Both the position numbers and the translations under genes were made by a program. The notes beneath the pieces were generated by a model. It did not search any database. It saw only the letters and a list, made by a program, of their open reading frames with translations, and was not told where the DNA came from. From Bradyrhizobium sp. RP6 (GTDB lineage Bacteria > Pseudomonadota > Alphaproteobacteria > Rhizobiales > Xanthobacteraceae), in NCBI RefSeq assembly GCF_003837805.1, contig NZ_RQIT01000002.1, positions 744,001 through 808,000 on the forward strand: a DNA stretch of 64,000 nt, in the 5' to 3' direction. Positions 27,226 through 35,525 of the stretch are shown here, piece by piece (position 1 is the stretch's first letter; each line of letters opens with the position of its first letter).

Positions 27226-27309
27226 ATGGAATTGCAGCAGAACCGGGCTCCGGGAACCGGCAGCTGCAAGAGAAGGCCGGCGGCATAGATCCCGACGGCC
27301 TTTTCTCTT
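27226..27309 (+). ncRNA. Candidate short transcript with terminator (possible 20-codon ORF)
   Basis: The 27044-27395 gap holds no ordinary gene. Within it AAGAGAAGGCCG (27268-27279) pairs with CGGCC-TTTTCTCTT (27296-27309) to form an intrinsic-terminator-like hairpin ending in U-rich sequence. It lies 40-80 bases after an AT-rich stretch (27188-27206) that could be a promoter. A 20-codon frame (27226-27288) runs into the hairpin, with an AAGG only one base before its ATG, so translation is doubtful. It may be a small RNA or a leader transcript. Confidence 0.3.
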
Positions 27310-27395
27310 GAGCGAAAGATGCGCGGCCTCGCTCCCGTAATCGCCCGGACTCAACCTATCACACCGACTCGGACAGCCTGCGCGACGTTGTCGCT

Positions 27396-28448
27396 TTATC
27401 GCAGCGGCATTGGCGGGCGCACGACCGGCCCATCGTCATCGGCAACGGCTTGTGTCGTCGTGACCGGCGCAGCTGGTGGTGAGGCCGCGGCAGACTGCGA
27501 CGGCGGGGGCGCGAGCGGCGTCGGCGCATAAGCCGGCACGTAGGTCTGCGACACGGCCGGCTTCGGTTTGCGAACCGGCGGCGCCGGAGGCCGCGGCGGA
27601 AGCACCGACGCGCGCGCGCGGGGATCGACCGGTGGCTTCGCCTCGGCCTGGGGCTTCGGTGCGGGTGGCTTCGTCATCTCACGCGCCATCTGCTCCTGTC
27701 CCGCCTTCAGCTCGGCGATGTTGGCCTTGAGCTGCTCGATCTGCTGCGCCATCGCGGCGAGATCGCGCGTCATCGATTGCATCGACTGCGTTGTGTCGAC
27801 GGGCAGTGTCGGGGCAGGCGCGACCGCGGCAAGCTGAGCGGCGGGCGGCGTTGCAGATTGGTCGGCCGCTTGATCCGAAGTGGCTTCCACTGTGGGCGGT
27901 GCGGCCTGCGAGGCGGCCACCGGCGTGGTCTGCGATGTCGCAGGTAGCAGCGAGGTCGCGGGTATCAGCGAAGCCAGTGCCGGCGTCCATTCGGCCAGCA
28001 TTTGCGTTGCCGTGTCGCCGTGCTTCTCCCACGCGATGCTGGCGGCCACGCTGGCGCCGGCAAACAGGAACGCGACGAACGCACCGCGCAGCCACTTGCC
28101 GAGCGAGGATCGCTTCTGCACGACAGGACCGTCGCTGGACGTGACGCGGACAGCCGTGTCGACAAACGGTGCCGCGGCGGGCTTTCCGTAGACGACGTGG
28201 ATGATGGGCTCGGGCGCGCGCGTCTGCTCCGGCGTGAACTTCGGCTCCGAAGTAAGCTTGGGCTCCGGAGTGAACCTGGGCTCCGGACGCGGCGCGATCT
28301 CCGGCGCCAGCGCAGGGGACGCGCTGGTGGGCCGCGAGGCCAGCACGATCTCGGGAGAGATCTGAACCGCGTCGTGGGGGTCGTTGTCCTTGACCGTGTC
28401 CTTCACGATCTCATCGACAATTTGCTTGGCATTCAGCGTCGCGAGCAT
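27396..28448 (-). CDS. Membrane-anchored coiled-coil protein, proline-rich
   Basis: This is a 350-residue protein. An N-terminal cytoplasmic region (1-120, repetitive PEPRFTPEPKLTSEPKF) is followed by one transmembrane helix (GAFVAFLFAGASVAASIAW, about 145-165). A periplasmic region contains a coiled coil (MTRDLAAMAQQIEQLKANIAELKAGQEQMAREM, about 240-275) and a long proline/alanine-rich tail. AAAGGAG precedes the ATG at 28448. The architecture is common in Bradyrhizobium; no function is known. Confidence 0.78.
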   Translation of the reverse strand: MLATLNAKQIVDEIVKDTVKDNDPHDAVQISPEIVLASRPTSASPALAPEIAPRPEPRFTPEPKLTSEPKFTPEQTRAPEPIIHVVYGKPAAAPFVDTAVRVTSSDGPVVQKRSSLGKWLRGAFVAFLFAGASVAASIAWEKHGDTATQMLAEWTPALASLIPATSLLPATSQTTPVAASQAAPPTVEATSDQAADQSATPPAAQLAAVAPAPTLPVDTTQSMQSMTRDLAAMAQQIEQLKANIAELKAGQEQMAREMTKPPAPKPQAEAKPPVDPRARASVLPPRPPAPPVRKPKPAVSQTYVPAYAPTPLAPPPSQSAAASPPAAPVTTTQAVADDDGPVVRPPMPLR

Positions 28449-28664
28449 CGCAACTCCTTTGAAGCCTGGTGTTTGAAGCCTAGGTCGTCCGCATTGGCGC
28501 GGCGCCGATCGGTTGAGGTGAGCCCATCCCGAGCCCCGTGGCGCACGAGTCCAGCCGGGTTTGACCAAAGCAAGGCGAGGGGATGGAGATGATGCGACGG
28601 TCTTCCGCCGTTTGTGGTGATGGAACCCGGCTGATCGAACACGCGCACGTGTTCCTCTCCCGCC

Positions 28665-29390
28665 TTGTTTTCAGCACGATTTTGGCGATATGTGGCGGTG
28701 CTGGGGGTGCTGCGATCCGCTATCGGGGGGCCGGCGGTGCCAAGATCTCTACTCGTTTTGTTCGTCGCAGTCTTGTTGCCGCTTGGCGGCTGCATGCAGA
28801 CGACACTCTCGCCATCGACAGATGCGAGCATGACGCCGCGCGACCGTCAGTTGCTGGCGCATACGCCTTACGCTCAGGCGAAGGTGCCTGAGCAATATCT
28901 CCGCCACATCGTGGACTACCACCGCAAGGAACAGCCAGGCACGATCCTGGTCGATACCGATGCGCGCTACCTCTATTATGTGCTCCCCGACGGCAAGGCG
29001 ATCCGGTACGGCGTTGCGGTCGGCGAGGAAGCCATGGCGTTCTCCGGCGTCGCGCGGGTCGGCCGCCTGGCGGAATGGCCGGACTGGGTTCCGACGGCGG
29101 ATATCCAGGCGCGGCTCGGACCGTATCCGGCGCGCGTTCCCGGCGGTCCCGCCAATCCGCTCGGCGCGCGGGGCATCTATCTATATGTCGGCAACAAGGA
29201 CACGCTCTACCGCATCCACGGCACCAACCAGCCCGAATATATCGGCCAGGCGATCTCGTCCGGCTGCATCCGGATGCGCAATGAGGATGTCATCGATCTC
29301 TACGACCGGGTAAAGCTCAATTCGACGGTCGTGGTGTTGCCGCCAGGGCAGAACGCGCAGGCGCAGATGGGCGTGGGCTGGCGCGGGTGA
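28665..29390 (+). CDS. YkuD L,D-transpeptidase, probable lipoprotein
   Basis: This is a protein of about 240 residues. A hydrophobic N-terminus ends in the lipobox LLPLGGC-M, so the mature protein is probably a lipoprotein. The YkuD domain follows, with RIHGTN and the catalytic SSGCIRM (histidine and cysteine). L,D-transpeptidases make 3-3 peptidoglycan cross-links or attach proteins in the periplasm. The start is uncertain: the frame opens at a TTG (28665) and a GTG at 28692 is an alternative. The C-terminus is short and polar. Confidence 0.88.
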   Translation: MFSARFWRYVAVLGVLRSAIGGPAVPRSLLVLFVAVLLPLGGCMQTTLSPSTDASMTPRDRQLLAHTPYAQAKVPEQYLRHIVDYHRKEQPGTILVDTDARYLYYVLPDGKAIRYGVAVGEEAMAFSGVARVGRLAEWPDWVPTADIQARLGPYPARVPGGPANPLGARGIYLYVGNKDTLYRIHGTNQPEYIGQAISSGCIRMRNEDVIDLYDRVKLNSTVVVLPPGQNAQAQMGVGWRG

Positions 29391-29452
29391 GGGCTTGTGC
29401 GGATCGTTGCATTCCGTCGCAGGATCGTCCGTCATCCGCCGATGTTCTCGCC

Positions 29453-29884
29453 CTAGTTCTCGGGCCGCGCGATCCGCCATTGCAAGGTCGTGGCATTGCC
29501 GTTGGTATCGCCCGGCGCCTTGTCGGTGGGTGAGGTGTAGAGCGGACGATAGCGGTACGCCCACATCTTGCTGCCGTCGTTGCGGCTGATCACGGTGAAG
29601 TCGCCGACGGCCCTGGCGTCGGCCGTCGCCGCCAGCGGAACCCAGCTCTCGGTGCACTTGCCGTTGCAGTTCGACGTCTTACCCGTGGTGTCGCGCTCGT
29701 AAGTATAAAGCGTCATGCCATTGAGATCGACGAGCTTTGGGCCCTGTTTGGTCAGGATTACCTTCGCCGGAGCTGCCGGCGCCTCGACCTTCGGCGGAGG
29801 AGGGTCGCCGCCGCCGTGGCCGCCTGCGACTGCATGACTGGTCGAGAGCGTCATGGCTGCGGTCATAACGAGGAACCTGAGCAT
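29453..29884 (-). CDS. COG4315-type secreted repeat protein
   Basis: This is a 143-residue exported protein with a signal peptide ending near AVAGG, then a proline-rich linker. Two copies of the PF03640 lipoprotein repeat follow: GPKLVDLNGMTLYTYERDTTGKTSNCNGKCTESWVPL and the later GSKMWAYRYRPLYTSPTDKAPGDTNGN. The conserved CNGKC cysteines are present. The family is of unknown function and often periplasmic. Confidence 0.85.
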   Translation of the reverse strand: MLRFLVMTAAMTLSTSHAVAGGHGGGDPPPPKVEAPAAPAKVILTKQGPKLVDLNGMTLYTYERDTTGKTSNCNGKCTESWVPLAATADARAVGDFTVISRNDGSKMWAYRYRPLYTSPTDKAPGDTNGNATTLQWRIARPEN

Positions 29885-30002
29885 TCCGAAACTCCGCCCC
29901 GCAAAGTTAATCGCGCGTTAAGCGCCCAATGCGGCTGACGTTAGCAGGCGAAGGTTAGTTCCTGGTTTCGTGCGCTGCGACAATGACCGATGCGGTCCGG
30001 GA

Positions 30003-30506
30003 TCAGACCTGAACGTCGCGCAGCGGGGCCCGGCTGAGCTCATTGGCGGCGGCAATGGCCTTGCGCAGCAGCCGCATCAGCTCCTCGCCCTCCTTCGCGC
30101 TGAGGCCACGCAGCATGATGCGCTGCGCAGATTCGACGGCTGGCGTGATCTTGCGCAGCGTACGCCGGCCTTCATCGGTGATTTGAAGCTCCCGCGCGCG
30201 GCGGTCGCGGCTGGAGGGACGGCGCTCCGCGAGGCCCTTCTGTACGAGGCGGTCGATCACGCCGGTGATGGTGGTGCGATCGTAGGCGATCAGTCCGGCG
30301 AGCGTCACCTGGTCGAGCCCCGGATTGGCCTTGATGGTCGCGAGCGCGGCGTACTGTACCGGCGTAAGATCGAATCCGGCGTCTTCGACCTCGGCCAGGA
30401 ACACCGCCACCGCGATCTGCTGGAAGCGGCGCGCCAGATGCCCGGGCATGTCGTTGTTGTCTTTCACCGAAGTCTCCGCGGAGAGCAGGCAGGTTTCGAG
30501 CGTCAT
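30003..30506 (-). CDS. MarR family transcriptional regulator (MobR-like)
   Basis: This is a 167-residue winged-helix regulator. FDLTPVQYAALATIKANPGLDQVTLAGLIAYDRTTITGVIDRLVQKGLAERRPSSRDRRARELQITDEG is the canonical MarR DNA-binding domain with the DRR wing. It is divergent from the flavoprotein hydroxylase gene at 30574, with a 23-base inverted repeat between the two starts. In the known 3-hydroxybenzoate system a MarR protein (MobR) represses mobA, and this pairing has the same shape. The start at 30506 is preferred over a TTG two codons upstream. Confidence 0.9.
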   Translation of the reverse strand: MTLETCLLSAETSVKDNNDMPGHLARRFQQIAVAVFLAEVEDAGFDLTPVQYAALATIKANPGLDQVTLAGLIAYDRTTITGVIDRLVQKGLAERRPSSRDRRARELQITDEGRRTLRKITPAVESAQRIMLRGLSAKEGEELMRLLRKAIAAANELSRAPLRDVQV

Positions 30507-30511
30507 TGACA

Positions 30512-30534
30512 AGTATACTGATAGTCAGCATACT
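30512..30534. promoter_or_regulatory. Inverted repeat, putative MarR operator
   Basis: AGTATACTGA (30512-30521) and TCAGCATACT (30525-30534) form an inverted repeat with nine of ten pairs and a three-base spacer. It starts six bases upstream of the marR start and ends about 27 bases before the ribosome site of the hydroxylase gene, so it could block both promoters. Confidence 0.72.
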
Positions 30535-30573
30535 GAGCAATATCCAAACAGAAATTTGGCGGGAGAGGTGCTC

Positions 30574-32496
30574 ATGCAATTCCATCTGAATGGATTTCAG
30601 CCGGGCGATCCCGAAATTGCCGATCCCGCCGAGCGCGTTCAGGCATCGGGCGCAACGGGCGCCCTGCCGGGCGAGGTCGATGTTCTCATCGTCGGCTGCG
30701 GGCCTGCCGGCCTGACGCTCGCCGCCCAGCTTGCGCAATTCCCCGACATCAAGACCTGCATCGTCGAGCAGAAGCCGGACCGGTTGCTGGTGGGTCAGGC
30801 GGACGGCATCGCCTGCCGCACCATGGAGATGTTCCAGGCCTACGGCTTCAGCGAGCGGGTGCTGAAGGAAGCCTATTGGGTCAACGAAACGACGTTCTGG
30901 AAGCCGGATGAGCGGACGCCGGAGAAGATCATCCGCAGCGGCCGGGTTCAGGACGTCGAGGACGGGCTGTCCGAACTCCCGCACGTCATTCTGAACCAGG
31001 CGCGCATCCATGACCATTTCCTCGACGTCATGCGCAAATCGCCGGCGAAGGTCGAGCCGTACTACAGCCGACGGGTGCTTGATCTCCACGTCGATCCTGC
31101 CGGTGATGCCGCCGATCATGCCGTGACCGTGCGCCTCGAACGCGTCGATGCCGCGAACGAGGGCCGCATCGAGACGATCAGGGCGCGCTACGTCATCGGC
31201 TGCGACGGCGCACGCAGCATCGTGCGCAAATCGATCGGGCGCGAGCTGCACGGCGATTCCGCCAATCATGCCTGGGGTGTGATGGACGTGCTGGCGGTGA
31301 CCGACTTTCCTGACATCCGCTTCAAGTCGCTGATCCAGTCGTCCAAGGACGGCAGCCTGCTGATCATTCCGCGTGAGGGCGGCTACATGGTCCGCATCTA
31401 TGTCGAGCTCGCAAAACTCGATGTCGGCGAGCGCGTTGCGAACCGCAACATCACCGCCGCCGACGTGATCGCCAAGGCGCAGCGGATCCTGAAGCCGCAT
31501 ACGCTCGACGTGAAGGAGATCGCCTGGTGGTCGGTCTACGAGATCGGCCAGCGCCTCACCGACAAGTTCGACGACGTGCCGGAGGCCGAGACCGATACGC
31601 GCCTGCCGCGCATCTTCATCGCCGGCGATGCCTGCCATACGCACAGCCCCAAGGCGGGGCAGGGCATGAACGTCTCGATGCAGGATGCTTTCAATCTCGG
31701 CTGGAAGCTCGCTGCCGTGCTGAGGAGGCAGTGCGCCCCAAGCCTGCTGCATTCCTATTCGGCGGAGCGCCAGGCGGTCGCGAAAGAGCTGATCGATTTC
31801 GACCGCGAATGGGCAGGGATTCTCGCCTCCGCCGCTAAAGCCGGCGGCGCCGATGCCGCCAAAACGCAGGACTATTTCGTCAGGCACGGGCGCTACACCG
31901 CGGGTACGGCTACGCATTACAGGCCATCGGTGCTCACCGGCGCGGCTTCTCATCAGCACCTCGCGCAAGGCCTCGTGATCGGCAAGCGCTTCCATTCCGC
32001 GCCGGTGATCCGGCTGGCGGACGCCAAGCCGGTCCATCTCGGCCACGCCGCGCAGGCCGACGGCCGTTTCCGCATCTACGCGTTTTCACCCGCGGAAGAT
32101 CCTGCGGCCGCCGGCTCCGCCATTCGCGCGCTGTGCGGCTTCCTCACCGAGGCTCGGGAATCACCATTGCGGCGATACACGTCTGCCGGCGCCGACGTCG
32201 ACAGCGTGATCGACCTGCGTGCCGTCTTCCAGCAGGATCATCGTCAGCTTGCCGTCGCGGCGATGCCGTCGCTGCTGCTCCCGCGCAAGGGCCGCTATGG
32301 TCTGATCGACTACGAAAAGATGTTTTGTCCGGACCTCAAGGGCGGCCACGACATCTTCGCAATGCGAGGCATCGATCGAAAGAGCGGTTGCATGGTCGTG
32401 GTGCGGCCGGACCAGTATGTCGCGAATGTGCTGCCGCTCGACGATTATGCCGGGCTTGCATCGTACTTCGACCGCTTCATGCTGAAGGTGCTCTGA
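30574..32496 (+). CDS. FAD-dependent aromatic hydroxylase (MobA / phenol 2-monooxygenase family)
   Basis: This is a 640-residue class A flavoprotein monooxygenase. GCGPAG (41-46) is the dinucleotide loop, GCDGARS (about 207-213) is the FAD/NADPH DG motif, and GDACHTHSPKAGQGMN (about 350-365) binds the FAD ribityl. The C-terminal 170 residues form the thioredoxin-like domain seen in phenol hydroxylase and MobA. It would hydroxylate a phenolic acid such as 3-hydroxybenzoate using NAD(P)H and O2. GGGAGAGG precedes the ATG. The divergent MarR gene supports the MobA analogy; the exact substrate is inferred. Confidence 0.85.
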   Translation: MQFHLNGFQPGDPEIADPAERVQASGATGALPGEVDVLIVGCGPAGLTLAAQLAQFPDIKTCIVEQKPDRLLVGQADGIACRTMEMFQAYGFSERVLKEAYWVNETTFWKPDERTPEKIIRSGRVQDVEDGLSELPHVILNQARIHDHFLDVMRKSPAKVEPYYSRRVLDLHVDPAGDAADHAVTVRLERVDAANEGRIETIRARYVIGCDGARSIVRKSIGRELHGDSANHAWGVMDVLAVTDFPDIRFKSLIQSSKDGSLLIIPREGGYMVRIYVELAKLDVGERVANRNITAADVIAKAQRILKPHTLDVKEIAWWSVYEIGQRLTDKFDDVPEAETDTRLPRIFIAGDACHTHSPKAGQGMNVSMQDAFNLGWKLAAVLRRQCAPSLLHSYSAERQAVAKELIDFDREWAGILASAAKAGGADAAKTQDYFVRHGRYTAGTATHYRPSVLTGAASHQHLAQGLVIGKRFHSAPVIRLADAKPVHLGHAAQADGRFRIYAFSPAEDPAAAGSAIRALCGFLTEARESPLRRYTSAGADVDSVIDLRAVFQQDHRQLAVAAMPSLLLPRKGRYGLIDYEKMFCPDLKGGHDIFAMRGIDRKSGCMVVVRPDQYVANVLPLDDYAGLASYFDRFMLKVL

Positions 32497-32623
32497 CTGC
32501 CGGCGTCGAGTTCCCTGCGCTTACAATTTAAGAAAGATCTTCGCGGGCAGATTTCATCGATCGTAAGATGTGTACCCAAAGATGTAAGCATCCACTCGGG
32601 GCAGCGGGGCACGGGAGGATGAG

Positions 32624-32905
32624 ATGAGACAGAGCCAGGCGGAGACGCGCCGTCAGCAAAATGTCGCGAAGCGGTCGATGACCAGGGAGGCCAAGCAGCT
32701 CACCGGACTGATTGCCGGATTGCGCAAATCCCTCGAAGCGATCCACAAGGAACGGGCGAGCACAAAGCTCACGGGTGCCGAGATGGGTGTGCTCGACGAG
32801 CGCCGCAACAATCTGCTGCTCACCATTGCGGCCCTCGATGACCGCCTCTCGGCGGTGCAGGGCCTGATCAATCTCGGCCGCCCCCACATTATCCGCGTGC
32901 ATTAA
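32624..32905 (+). CDS. Small coiled-coil hypothetical protein
   Basis: This is a 93-residue basic, helical protein (RQQNVAKRSMTREAKQLTGLIAGLRKSLEAIHKERA, then VLDERRNNLLLTIAALDDRLSAVQGLI). GGGAGGATGAG precedes the ATG. No family is recognised and there is no export signal. Confidence 0.6.
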   Translation: MRQSQAETRRQQNVAKRSMTREAKQLTGLIAGLRKSLEAIHKERASTKLTGAEMGVLDERRNNLLLTIAALDDRLSAVQGLINLGRPHIIRVH

Positions 32906-33007
32906 AGCGCGATGAGATTTGGATGAATCGTCATCGCGCTTCAAGCTGCTTTTTGCGCATGATCTTTCCGGAGGACCGCTCCGCACCTTTCCGGGTCATG
33001 CTCTAGC
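32906..33007. repeat. Dispersed intergenic repeat, copy 2
   Basis: This is the same element as at 10077-10176: AAGCGCGATG.., GGATGAATCGTCATCGCGCTTC, GCATGATC..TTCCGGA, ending GTCATGCTCTAGC. It starts immediately at the stop codon of the preceding gene, as copy 1 does, which is typical of 3'-end-associated repeats. Confidence 0.75.
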
Positions 33008-33162
33008 GCCGATCCGACGCAGCAGGATCGGCTCCGTTGCCGATGCACGGGGCCGGCCTACCGTCTGCGGATGGCACCAAATTGCCACGCTCCCGGCGAA
33101 TTGCCGCCAAAGCCCGCTGCCACGACGAGGTAGGGCGCAGGGCGACGCAAAGGGGATGCGAA

Positions 33163-33342
33163 TTGGCCTACAAAATGGTCGCAGAACGCGACAACGAGAA
33201 GTACAGCTTCGCCCGCGAGAGCCGGTTGGTCATCGTAGCGAAAGCGAAAGTGTGGGCGAGCGAGGGGTGGCGGGTCGTCATCACCGACCAGGACGGCAAA
33301 GCCTACGCCCCGCCCGAATTCGATCAGCTGTCGGCGGCGTGA
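33163..33342 (+). CDS. Small hypothetical protein
   Basis: This is a 59-residue protein (MAYKMVAERDNEKYSFARESRL, then AKVWASEGWRVVITDQDGKAY) that looks like one of the short conserved rhizobial proteins. A TTG at 33163 has AAGGGG seven bases upstream; an ATG at 33175 is the alternative. The middle Trp-Ala-Ser-Glu-Gly-Trp and the DQDGK turn suggest a compact beta fold. Confidence 0.62.
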   Translation: MAYKMVAERDNEKYSFARESRLVIVAKAKVWASEGWRVVITDQDGKAYAPPEFDQLSAA

Positions 33343-33369
33343 TCGCGAGACGGGCGAGAGGACGACAAT

Positions 33370-33735
33370 TTGACGTCGCAGTTTCGATCCTGGTGCGACC
33401 TGATCGCGCCCTCGATGATGCTTGCGGCCGCCGCAATGCTGACGGCGACGGTTGCGGCCGCGCAAAATCTTGATGCCGGTAAACCGCCGGCGAAGCTCTT
33501 CGCTGAAGGCTGCGCGACCTGCCATCGCAGCCCGCGCGGCTTGGCCAAAGGCCGCTTCACTCTGACGCTGTCCTGGTTCCTGAAGGACCATTACGCAACC
33601 AGTGCCGACTCCGCCAAAGCACTCGCCGCCTACCTCGTGTCGGTCGACGAGTCGCCGCCCCGGGGGGCGGCCAAGGCTGGCGCAAAGTCGTCTCGATCCG
33701 CGCCACGTCAGCCCAAGCCGGTGCAGAGCCAATAG
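33370..33735 (+). CDS. Small exported c-type-cytochrome-like protein
   Basis: This is a 121-residue protein with a signal peptide (cleavage near AAAQN) and one haem-attachment motif CATCH around residue 48. No methionine follows the motif, so the usual distal ligand is missing; a histidine in LKDHYAT is a candidate. The tail is basic and disordered. The start is a TTG with GAGAGGA seven bases upstream. Confidence 0.72.
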   Translation: MTSQFRSWCDLIAPSMMLAAAAMLTATVAAAQNLDAGKPPAKLFAEGCATCHRSPRGLAKGRFTLTLSWFLKDHYATSADSAKALAAYLVSVDESPPRGAAKAGAKSSRSAPRQPKPVQSQ

Positions 33736-33756
33736 GCGTGCCGGCATTGGCCGCCA

Positions 33757-34101
33757 TCAACGCACCGTGGTGTCCGAGAACAGGTTGATGACCACGACCC
33801 CGGACACGATCAGCGCGATGCCGACGAAGGCTGCGGCGTCCAGTATCTGGCGGAACAGCACGAAGGAGACGGTGGCGGTCAGGATGATGCCGACCCCGCC
33901 CCAGATCGCATAGGCGATGCTCAACGGGATAACCCGGATCGCCACCGACAGCGCGTAGAACGAGGCGACGTAGAACAGCACCATCGCCAGCGTCGGCCAG
34001 GGACGGGTGAACTGGGCGGACTGCTGCAGGAACGCCGACGCGGTGACCTCGAACACGATGGCGAGGGCGAGAGCCGAATAGGCGTTGAAGACGGAGCTCA
34101 T
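33757..34101 (-). CDS. SMR family multidrug/cation transporter (EmrE-like)
   Basis: This is a 114-residue membrane protein with four spans. The conserved glutamate lies in helix 1 (ALAIVFEVTASAFLQ). The IPLSIAYAIWGGVGIILTATVSFVLF segment and the LIVSGVVVINLFS end are typical of SugE/EmrE proteins. It would extrude cationic drugs by proton exchange, as a dimer. Start at 34101 from homology; the upstream DNA is a decayed methyltransferase. Confidence 0.9.
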   Translation of the reverse strand: MSSVFNAYSALALAIVFEVTASAFLQQSAQFTRPWPTLAMVLFYVASFYALSVAIRVIPLSIAYAIWGGVGIILTATVSFVLFRQILDAAAFVGIALIVSGVVVINLFSDTTVR

Positions 34102-34278
34102 GCGGAGACGGGGCCGACGATGGCTGACATATGACGGCGCGTACCACGCCGGGGTGACGTGCCTGCGACAGCTTGGAGCGCGGCACAAAGGCTCCGCGGT
34201 CGGACCGGATGACCAAGCCGCCGCGCAATGATTCGCGCAGCGGCTCCGTGACACAGCGACGGTCGAACGTGGCTTCAA

Positions 34279-34621
34279 TTCGATCCGCACCGAAAGCTCG
34301 ACGTCGTCGGCGAAGGCCGTGGGCATATAGCCGCTTCCGGGCTTGCGCATGCGGGAGAGATAGTCTGGGCTGTCGTCGGCGTTGTCGGCGACGACGATCG
34401 CGCCCGGCTCGAGACGGTCTTCGACCAGATCGAGGATATCCGGGGAGAGCGTTGGCACCGTCGAGCAGCACGAGATCGATGGTTTCTGGCAGATCGGATT
34501 TCAGTGTCGTCAAGCATCGCCTTCGTGAATGTCGACGAGATCGATCACGCCGCCGGCCGAAAGGTTGTTCCGGGCCCGCGCGCGAAGCGCTGCCCAAAGC
34601 TTCGGATGCGACGCGCACCAT
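34279..34621 (-). pseudogene. Degraded O-methyltransferase (SAM-dependent) remnant
   Basis: Pieces of one class I methyltransferase appear in order on the minus strand but in different frames: RARNNLSAGGVIDLVDIHEGDA, then LKSDLPETIDLVLLDGANAL, then SPDILDLVEDRLEPGAIVVADNADDS through to ADDVELSVRIE. At least two frameshifts separate them, and the N-terminal half with the SAM-binding glycine loop is absent. The remaining bases 34102-34278 and 34622-34843 hold nothing recognisable. Confidence 0.7.
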
Positions 34622-34843
34622 CGCCGGCGACCTGATCACGAGGACGCTGAGCGAAGTCGGCAAGAGTTTTTCGGAACAGATGCGGATTGAGGCGGAGATC
34701 GCATGTTTTGCGCCTGTCTTGCGAGGTTTTCGCGGCGCTGAGGAATTGCCGGCAGGCGGTCGAAGGTCGATTGTTGTTCAGATTTCGGGGGATTATGGGT
34801 TAGCCTCGCCGCGTTCGCCATCCATTCATCGAGTCCTCGCGCC

Positions 34844-35485
34844 ATGCACGTTCTCCGCGCCCAGTTCCGCATCGAGACGCAGCGCGCGCTGGAATTTGCC
34901 GCATCTCGCGGCTTCGGCGTGATCGTGGCGACGGACGAGCGCGGTCCGCGGGCCTCGCACGTGCCATTCGTGCTGATCGAGCGCGACGGGCACACTGTCG
35001 TGCAGATTCACTTCACCGCCAAAAATCCGCTTGTGGCGCTGGCCGATGGCAGCAGACGATTTCTGCTGATCGTTACGGGCGACGATGCCTATGTCTCCAA
35101 CGACTGGTATGCCTCACGCGACAACGTCTCGACCTGGCTTTACGAAGCGGTGCACCTGTCGGGCGTGGCTCATCTACGGGGGCTCGACGAGAACCGCGGA
35201 CACGGCGATGCGCTGCTCGCAGTCTCCGAGGCGCGCTTACCCAAAGAACCCTGGGACCTCACGCAGATGGAGCCGGGCAAGCGCGAGAGCATGCTGGCTG
35301 CGATCCGCGTCGTCGATCTCGTGGTGGATGAGGTCGAAGGGCAGGCCAAGCTCAACCAGCACAAGAGCGATGCTGACCATGTCGCGGTCGCCGATCGATT
35401 GGCGCGGTCGGAGGAGTCGGGTCACCGGCGGCTGGCGCGCAAAATGCAGGCGCTGCGGCAGGGGCTTGAATACGAGATGCCGTAA
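34844..35485 (+). CDS. FMN-binding protein of the PaiB family
   Basis: This is a 213-residue protein with the split-barrel FMN-binding fold of PaiB (negative regulator of sporulation and degradative enzymes in Bacillus). FGVIVATDERGPRASHVPFVLI, VSNDWYASRDNVSTWLYEAVHLSG and LPKEPWDLTQMEPGKRESMLAAI are the conserved PaiB blocks. It is likely a flavin- or haem-related cytosolic protein. The pyridoxal kinase gene follows by 40 bases. Confidence 0.87.
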   Translation: MHVLRAQFRIETQRALEFAASRGFGVIVATDERGPRASHVPFVLIERDGHTVVQIHFTAKNPLVALADGSRRFLLIVTGDDAYVSNDWYASRDNVSTWLYEAVHLSGVAHLRGLDENRGHGDALLAVSEARLPKEPWDLTQMEPGKRESMLAAIRVVDLVVDEVEGQAKLNQHKSDADHVAVADRLARSEESGHRRLARKMQALRQGLEYEMP

Positions 35486-35525
35486 CGCTTGCCCCGCGCA
35501 ACGTTTGACCTTACGGACCTTTCTC

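Noticed and set aside
30172..32046. Long minus-strand frame inside the hydroxylase gene
   Set aside because: The flavoprotein motifs on the plus strand cover it, and the product shows only composition bias.
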